From Sinorhizobium fredii USDA 257 (GTDB taxonomy: Bacteria > Pseudomonadota > Alphaproteobacteria > Rhizobiales > Rhizobiaceae): DNA of 64,000 bases. The stretch spans positions 2,046,001-2,110,000 of the forward strand of contig NC_018000.1 of NCBI RefSeq assembly GCF_000265205.3, read 5' to 3'. The notes under the pieces are model-generated. The model was not told where the DNA came from, did no database searches, and saw only the letters and a program-made list of their open reading frames with translations. Position numbers and translations under genes: made by a program. This document shows positions 60,591-64,000 of the stretch, piece by piece; positions within the stretch are counted from its first letter, which is position 1, and each line of letters begins with the position of its first letter.

Positions 60591-61550
60591 TCAGATTGCC
60601 TGCGGCTTGAAGTCACTCGGCGCGACGGGCATCACCCCCTTGAGCAGCGCGACCGATTTCTCCAACCCTTCGAGGCTATTGAGCAGCACGTCCTCGTGCT
60701 CGATCGACAGCCAGCCGTCATAGCCTGCCAGTTTCAGCCGGTAGCAGAACTGTCGCCACCACTCCTCGCCATGGCCGAAGCCGAGGGTGATGTAGGACCA
60801 GCTTCGCGCCGGAATGTCCATCAGCGAGCCATTCTCGAGGAGCGAAGTTGTCGCCTGGACAGGCAAGTTGAGCATCGTGTCCTTGGCATGGACGTGATAG
60901 ACGGCCTCGCCGAGTGCTTCGGCGGCGACGAGAGGATCCGCGCCCATCCAGAACAGATGCGATGGATCGAGATTGGCGCCGACAATCGGGCCGACGGCCG
61001 CCCGGAGCTTCAGAAGCGAGGGAACGTTGTAGACGCACTGGTTGCCGTGAAGCTCGAGCGCGATGCGCTCGACGCCGCAATCTTTCGCGAGAACGACGAT
61101 TTCCGTCCAGAAGGGTAGGAGCTTTTCCTCCCACTGGTAACGCAAGATCTCTTGCGTTTCCGGCGGCCAGGAAGAGACGACCCAATTCGGCATCAGATCG
61201 TCTTCACGTCCTGCCGGCAGTCCGGACATGGTGCAGACGGTCTTGATTCCCATCTCGCCGGCGATGCGGATCGTGTCCTTGAGGCACTCGCCCTGTTCGG
61301 GTTGGGTTGGATGCAAGGGATTGCCGTTGGCATTCAACGCAATGATCTCGAGCCCGCGGGTTTCGAAGGCGCGAGTGAAGGCGCGGCGCGCATCGGCGCT
61401 AGCCTTCATGAGTTTCAGGTCGAAGTGGGGCGCTGTCGACCAGCCGCCCGTGTTGACCTCTACGCCCGAGACACCAAGGCGCGCGGCGTTGTCGAGAAGC
61501 CCATCGAATGTCATTCCGCCGAGGCTGTCGGAAACAAAGCCGAGTCTCAT
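60591..61550 (-). CDS. Sugar phosphate isomerase/epimerase (TIM barrel, IolE/IolI-like)
   Basis: 319 residues. AP-endonuclease-2-type TIM barrel: MRLGFVSDSLGGMTFDGLLD, RLGVSGVEVNTGGWSTAPHF, ALNANGNPLHP, and the metal ligands in RIALELHGNQCVYNV (Glu, His), VGANLDPSHLFWMGAD (Asp, His), YHVHAKD (His) and WLSIEHED (Glu). Enzymes of this type dehydrate or isomerise inosose and ketoses. It follows the dehydrogenase gene by 11 bp and acts with it on the sugar brought in by the ABC transporter. Confidence 0.88.
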   Translation of the reverse strand: MRLGFVSDSLGGMTFDGLLDNAARLGVSGVEVNTGGWSTAPHFDLKLMKASADARRAFTRAFETRGLEIIALNANGNPLHPTQPEQGECLKDTIRIAGEMGIKTVCTMSGLPAGREDDLMPNWVVSSWPPETQEILRYQWEEKLLPFWTEIVVLAKDCGVERIALELHGNQCVYNVPSLLKLRAAVGPIVGANLDPSHLFWMGADPLVAAEALGEAVYHVHAKDTMLNLPVQATTSLLENGSLMDIPARSWSYITLGFGHGEEWWRQFCYRLKLAGYDGWLSIEHEDVLLNSLEGLEKSVALLKGVMPVAPSDFKPQAI

Positions 61551-61561
61551 CTCTTAATCCT

Positions 61562-62572
61562 TTAATGCTTGTAGAGGGACGGCTTTTCCGCCCTTGCAAG
61601 GGCGATGCGCTCGCCACTCACGAGGGCATCGACGCCCGCTTCCGCAACGCGCGCTGCGCAGTAGCCGTCCCAAGCGTCTGCCGCGATTGGAGGGAATTTC
61701 CCGGTTCGGACGAAATTGAGAAAGGCCTTGTTCTGAAGCCGATAGGCTTCCGCAAATCGCGGCCTCCAATCCGGCGCATAACGCTCGTAGGACATGAGCC
61801 GGCCGTTCTGTCGCGTATGGATCGGCGCGTTGAGAAAGACTGACCCCTTTTCGCCGATGAGCTCACCGCGGACGTCATAACCGTAGGCGGCGTTGTTGTT
61901 GATCTCGATGTTGACCAACTGGCCCTTGTCGGTCTCCAGGACCATGAAGACCGGCGCTCCCGTCCTGGAAGCATCTATCCCGGCTGGCTGGAAGACGGAG
62001 ATCGCCTTGTAATCGGCGCCGAGGACGAACCGGGCGACATCGAACTCGTGGGGGGCAGAGTTGGTGATAGCCATCTGGCCCGTGAAGTTCGCAGGCGCTT
62101 CCACGTTCCGGTGGAAGTTGTGCATCATGATCGCGGCCCCGAGCGAGCCGTCGTCCAAGGCCGCCTTCATGTCGCGATAGGACGGATCGAAGCGACGCAT
62201 GAAGCCTAGTTGGACGAACTGCCGGCCGCGGGACACTTCCGCCGCGATGACGTTCTGGCACTCCTTCGAACTTTGCGAGAGTGGCTTCTCGCAAAGCACC
62301 GGCTTTCCGGCTTCGATGGCTGCAAGCGCAAGCGGCGCATGGGTTTCGTCGGGGCTGGCAATCAGAATGGCATCAACGTCATCGCGTCTGATGGTGGCAA
62401 GCGGATCGTCCGAGACGTCACCTGCCCCGTATTCGTCGGCCGCCTCGCGCGCGCGCTCCTGCGAGGCGTCGCACACAACCTGCAGCGAGGCTCCCGGAAG
62501 ATCTTCAGCGACAATGCGGGCGTGATCGGCCCCCATGATACCCGCGCCTATGATCGCTACTCTGACAGACAT
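61562..62572 (-). CDS. Gfo/Idh/MocA oxidoreductase (inositol dehydrogenase-like)
   Basis: 336 residues from the ATG at 62572. Rossmann fold with VAIIGAGIMGADHARIVAED (NAD loop), ILIASPDETHAPLALAAIEA, and the EKP motif with catalytic Lys in GKPVLCEKPLSQSSKE. The C-terminal half has MRRFDPSYRDMKAALDDGSL and the Asp-His pair SAPHEFDVARFVLGADYKAI. This pattern is close to myo-inositol 2-dehydrogenase (IolG). It sits 10 bp after the permease gene in one operon. Confidence 0.89.
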   Translation of the reverse strand: MSVRVAIIGAGIMGADHARIVAEDLPGASLQVVCDASQERAREAADEYGAGDVSDDPLATIRRDDVDAILIASPDETHAPLALAAIEAGKPVLCEKPLSQSSKECQNVIAAEVSRGRQFVQLGFMRRFDPSYRDMKAALDDGSLGAAIMMHNFHRNVEAPANFTGQMAITNSAPHEFDVARFVLGADYKAISVFQPAGIDASRTGAPVFMVLETDKGQLVNIEINNNAAYGYDVRGELIGEKGSVFLNAPIHTRQNGRLMSYERYAPDWRPRFAEAYRLQNKAFLNFVRTGKFPPIAADAWDGYCAARVAEAGVDALVSGERIALARAEKPSLYKH

Positions 62573-62582
62573 TTTTAACCCT

Positions 62583-63557
62583 CTACTTGCGAAGCGCCCA
62601 TTGCCGCAGCGATCGGTCGCCGTAGGCGGCGAGTACCACGATGAGACCAAGGACGAGGATGAACCATTGTGGACGGACGCCCGTAACCACGAGATAGGAT
62701 TGGATGGAGGATAGAACGAAGGCCCCCATCAGCGCACCTGGCAGCGAGATCCTGCCGCCGGCGAGCAGGCAGCCGCCAAGCACGCAGGAGGCAATTGCCT
62801 GCAGTTCCATCAGGCGTCCCATCGAGCCGTCTGCGAAGCCAAGCTTGCCGGCCTCGAGCGTGCCAGCGAAACCCGCCAACATGCCGCATAGGACAAAAGC
62901 GGACAGTTTGATGCGATCAACGCGAACGCCACGCGAATGCGCGCTTTCGGCAGACCCGCCAACGGCGAGAAGGCGGTTGCCGAAAGGCGTTGCTTTCAAC
63001 GCCACCAGGAGAATGACGGTCAAGCTCATGAGCCAGTAAAGCGCGGTGTTAAAGCCCAGGAAGTCACCGCCGCCGAGGACGAAGTAGGTCCAGCCCTTGC
63101 GCGCTGCATAGGGAATAGAGAATGAAAATCCCTCGGTCAGAGCGATGGCGATGCCGCGGAAGATCATCAGCGTCCCAAGCGTGATGATGAGGGATGGCGT
63201 GCCGGTTCGGGTGATTAGAAAACCGTTGAACAGTCCGATCGCGGCGCCGACCAACACCGCAGCAACTGCGGCGATCGACGGGTCAACCTGAGCCGCAAGC
63301 CAGAGGTAGGCCAGCGCCCCCATGCCGAAAGTCGAACCGACTGAGATGTCGATCTCGCCCGTCCCGATCACCAGAGCGACGCCGAGGCTCATCAAACCCA
63401 ACGTTGCCGTCACCTGCAGGATGGTGCCAATATTGTAGAGATTGGCCCACCGACCGTCCGATGTTGAGGCGAAGATGACGATCAGAACGGCGCCGATCAG
63501 GAAGATCCCGATCTCCGCGTGACGCCGAATGAGAGGCTTGGCGGAGGAGAGAGCCAT
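62583..63557 (-). CDS. Sugar ABC transporter permease (RbsC/XylH family)
   Basis: 324 residues with eight to ten helices of the BPD_transp_2 family: EIGIFLIGAVLIVIFASTSD, ILQVTATLGLMSLGVALVIG, TGEIDISVGSTFGMGALAYL (family signature), LIITLGTLMIFRGIAIALTE, and NRLLAVGGSAESAHSRGVRV, the loop that couples to the ATPase. It overlaps the ATPase stop by one base (TGATG). It imports a pentose, hexose or cyclitol across the inner membrane. The periplasmic binding protein must lie beyond the window. Confidence 0.92.
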   Translation of the reverse strand: MALSSAKPLIRRHAEIGIFLIGAVLIVIFASTSDGRWANLYNIGTILQVTATLGLMSLGVALVIGTGEIDISVGSTFGMGALAYLWLAAQVDPSIAAVAAVLVGAAIGLFNGFLITRTGTPSLIITLGTLMIFRGIAIALTEGFSFSIPYAARKGWTYFVLGGGDFLGFNTALYWLMSLTVILLVALKATPFGNRLLAVGGSAESAHSRGVRVDRIKLSAFVLCGMLAGFAGTLEAGKLGFADGSMGRLMELQAIASCVLGGCLLAGGRISLPGALMGAFVLSSIQSYLVVTGVRPQWFILVLGLIVVLAAYGDRSLRQWALRK

Positions 63558-64000
63558 CAGACCGCCTCCCGCTTTTCCACGACGCGCCCGCCCTGGCGGA
63601 TAACCTCTTCGAGTTCTTCCGCCGTCATGGAATTCGTCGTTGCGTCCGCGACCTTTTCGCCATTCTCCATGATCACAATTCGGTCGGCGAGCTTGTGCAC
63701 CTGGAAGATGTCGTGGGTGATGTAGATGACCAGCAGGCCTTGCTCCTTGAGCTGGACGGCGAGCTCGTTGACGTGCTCGCGTTCGCGTACCGACAGATGG
63801 TTCGTCGGCTCGTCCATGATGACGACCCTGTTCTTGAATTCGACCGCGCGACCGATCTTCACGGACTGACGTTCTCCGCCTGACAGGCGTTCCACCTCGT
63901 CGTCCGCGGAGACATTTCCACGCAAGCCGAATTGCCGGATCACGCGTGTAGACTTCTCTCGCATCTTGCCCATATCGAGGAAGGGGATGCCGAGAACACG
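63557..64000 (-). CDS. Sugar ABC transporter ATPase, N-terminus outside window
   Basis: The frame is open to the window edge. The visible 147 residues hold the C-terminal half of an ABC domain: signature LSGGERQSVKIGRAV, Walker B NRVVIMDEPTNHLSVRE, and the H-loop VIYITHDIFQVHKLADRIVI. The Walker A region lies outside. The short length after the H-loop suggests a single ABC module or the second half of a double one. It forms the transporter with the permease downstream. Confidence 0.92.
   Translation of the reverse strand, partial: RVLGIPFLDMGKMREKSTRVIRQFGLRGNVSADDEVERLSGGERQSVKIGRAVEFKNRVVIMDEPTNHLSVREREHVNELAVQLKEQGLLVIYITHDIFQVHKLADRIVIMENGEKVADATTNSMTAEELEEVIRQGGRVVEKREAV

Noticed and set aside
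1..64000. CRISPR array, tRNA, rRNA or replication origin genes
   Set aside because: No regularly spaced short repeats, no cloverleaf-like sequence and no repABC-type gene were seen.

Overview
The window looks like an accessory, probably plasmid-borne, region of an alphaproteobacterium of the order Hyphomicrobiales (rhizobia and relatives). The evidence is the GC-rich codon use, HWE-type sensor kinases, the ArdC/DUF736 plasmid genes, MocR and RpiR regulators, an inositol-type sugar operon, and many promoters that fit the alphaproteobacterial sigma-EcfG (general stress response) consensus GGAAC-N16/17-CGTT. I cannot name a species. No rRNA, tRNA or CRISPR array was seen.

Layout. 1-3.25 kb: an M28 and an M20 peptidase in one operon, divergent from a GntR/FCD regulator. 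3.4-5.15 kb: a decayed ISL3-type insertion sequence with clear inverted ends. 5.3-9 kb: a plasmid-type module with a small coiled-coil protein, a Phd-type antitoxin with its dead toxin, a frameshifted DUF736 gene and a 5'-truncated ArdC antirestriction gene. A leader-like sequence of about 230 bp occurs twice here.

9-39 kb: a large stress-response island, interrupted by IS debris (IS481, IS5, IS66, IS110 and an apparently complete integrase-type IS). It carries two CsbD proteins, two near-identical PRC-barrel proteins, two copies of a BON-like cassette, a DUF883 protein, a DUF892 ferritin-like protein, a YflT-type stress protein, two YihY membrane proteins, a CorA channel, an AI-2E family transporter, three HWE/HisKA_2 kinase loci with single-domain response regulators, remnants of a PhyR-like receiver, and three tiny membrane peptides that share a GGG-aromatic-G-x-GRWY tail. 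Eleven sites match or nearly match the EcfG promoter, which ties most of these genes into one inferred regulon.

39.5-50.3 kb: metabolic genes. They are a broken azoreductase fused to a DoxX protein with a divergent LysR regulator, a truncated glyoxalase-family gene, a DapA-family lyase, and a probable methionine/sulfur amino acid degradation locus (PLP-dependent C-S lyase, divergent MocR regulator, MOSC protein, PDR-type reductase, and a pyruvate-dehydrogenase-E1/MdeB-like enzyme with a frameshift).

50.4-57 kb: IS110 debris, a class III nucleotide cyclase overlapping a COG4705 membrane protein, a frameshifted isoprenylcysteine-methyltransferase-like gene, and a tightly overlapping response regulator-kinase-phosphatase operon. 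57.6-64 kb: a sugar ABC-transporter operon (ATPase, permease, Gfo/Idh/MocA dehydrogenase, TIM-barrel isomerase, RpiR regulator). A complete IS66 element with 8-bp target duplications splits the regulator gene.

At least a dozen genes carry single frameshifts or truncations. This points to strong decay of the accessory DNA, or in part to assembly indels; reads would decide.
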